A stretch of 5,502 bases of DNA from positions 1-5,502 of the forward strand of contig DJIE01000252.1 in assembly GCA_002433465.1 (NCBI GenBank), in the 5' to 3' direction. The notes under the pieces were generated by a model that did no database searches, was not told the origin of the DNA, and was given only the letters and a program-made list of their open reading frames with translations. Source of the DNA: Salinisphaera sp. UBA6602. Its GTDB lineage: Bacteria; Pseudomonadota; Gammaproteobacteria; Nevskiales; Salinisphaeraceae. The translations under genes and the position numbers were made by a program. Positions 5,099-5,502 of the stretch are shown here, in pieces (position 1 is the stretch's first letter; each line of letters begins with the position of its first letter).

Positions 5099-5502
5099 GA
5101 CGCCGTGTCCTCCTTGTGGCGCGCATGCTGGCCCAGCGTACCGGCACCGCGGGCGCCTTCGGGCAGCTCGATTTCGCCGTTGGCCAGCCGTTTCTTGAGA
5201 TAGTTGAAGGTCTGGATCGTCTGTGCCCAGAGGTGATCGCCGGCCGACAGCGGTTCGTAGTTGGGCGTTTCCCCGTCTTTGAGCAGTTGCGGCAGCGGCG
5301 CGACTTGGCTGTGGTAGTCGGCGGCGAAGAACAGCGGAAAGCTGTAGCGCTCCTCCTTAACCTTGCGTACGCGGTGTGAGGTGGCGACAAACGCACCGTT
5401 GGTCCATATCTCGAGCATGTCGCCGATGTTCACCACCAGCGCATCCTCGCGATAGGGCACGTCGATCCATTCGCCGGCGCCGTTCATCACTTCCAGGCCG
5501 GG
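5095..5502 (-). CDS. 2-oxoglutarate/Fe(II) oxygenase, isopenicillin N synthase-like (C-terminal part)
   Basis: The last 135 residues of a non-haem iron oxygenase are visible; the frame runs on through the right edge, so the start and the first two iron ligands (HxD) lie outside. The visible part begins PGLEVMNGAGEWIDVP, the GLEV...GEW.DVP strand typical of the family. NIGDMLEIWTNGAFVATSHRV follows (visible residues 25-45): His43 is the third iron ligand, and Arg52 with Ser54 in ERYSFPLFF are the RxS that binds the 2-oxoglutarate carboxylate. The tail includes APLPQLLKDGETPNYEPLSAGDHLWAQTIQTF. Such enzymes use Fe(II), O2 and usually 2-oxoglutarate to hydroxylate, desaturate or cyclise small molecules; the substrate cannot be told. 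A GTG and an ATG near 5490-5485 are internal, because coding similarity extends upstream of them. It is the first visible gene of an operon with the unknown protein. Confidence 0.92.
   Translation of the reverse strand, partial: PGLEVMNGAGEWIDVPYREDALVVNIGDMLEIWTNGAFVATSHRVRKVKEERYSFPLFFAADYHSQVAPLPQLLKDGETPNYEPLSAGDHLWAQTIQTFNYLKKRLANGEIELPEGARGAGTLGQHARHKEDTAS
5109..5115 (-). promoter_or_regulatory. Perfect Shine-Dalgarno deciding the GTG start
   Basis: The leftward strand reads AAGGAGG here, ten bases before the GTG at 5098-5096. It lies within the final codons of the oxygenase gene and is the only perfect ribosome site seen in the window. It confirms that the downstream protein starts at a GTG overlapping the oxygenase stop. 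Confidence 0.85.

Noticed and set aside
5485..5490. GTG or ATG near the right edge as the start of the oxygenase
   Set aside because: The frame stays open to the edge and the upstream residues PGLEV match the family strand that precedes GEW.DVP, so these codons are internal.

Overview
The window is GC-rich, densely coded DNA from a proteobacterium, most likely a gammaproteobacterium. The evidence is an oxygen-independent coproporphyrinogen III oxidase (HemN) of the E. coli type with a textbook FNR/Anr box in front of it, GC-rich third codon positions, and a compatible-solute binding protein with a Sec signal peptide. A marine or halotolerant lifestyle would fit the last gene, but that is inference; species cannot be fixed from this sequence.

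Layout, left to right. Bases 1-139 probably hold the N-terminal part of a gene read leftward off the edge. A divergent regulatory gap with small palindromes follows. A membrane-anchored diguanylate cyclase (GGDEF) lies at 296-1582 (+). A 75-bp gap with a perfect TTGAT-N4-ATCAA box leads into hemN at 1658-3043 (+). A long gap of about 440 bp without a convincing gene follows, rich in inverted repeats and alternative hairpins. It ends at a GTG-started periplasmic glycine betaine-type substrate-binding protein at 3486-4382 (+). A 40-nt hairpin fills the gap between that gene and two leftward genes: a 221-residue protein I do not recognise (4433-5098, -) and the C-terminal part of an isopenicillin N synthase-like 2-oxoglutarate/Fe(II) oxygenase (5095-5502, -, cut by the right edge). 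These two overlap by GTGA and form an operon, with a perfect AAGGAGG ahead of the second start.

How the genes work together. hemN provides the oxygen-independent step of haem synthesis and is probably induced by an FNR/Anr regulator when oxygen falls. The cyclase upstream makes c-di-GMP and lacks the usual product-inhibition arginine; it reads toward hemN, but hemN has its own promoter. The betaine-type binding protein is an orphan here, with no permease or ATPase gene beside it. The oxygenase and the unknown protein are translationally coupled and so may act in one pathway. I see no mobile element, CRISPR array, tRNA or rRNA. No clear new multi-gene system is visible; the least explained parts are the structured leader before the binding protein and the unknown partner of the oxygenase.
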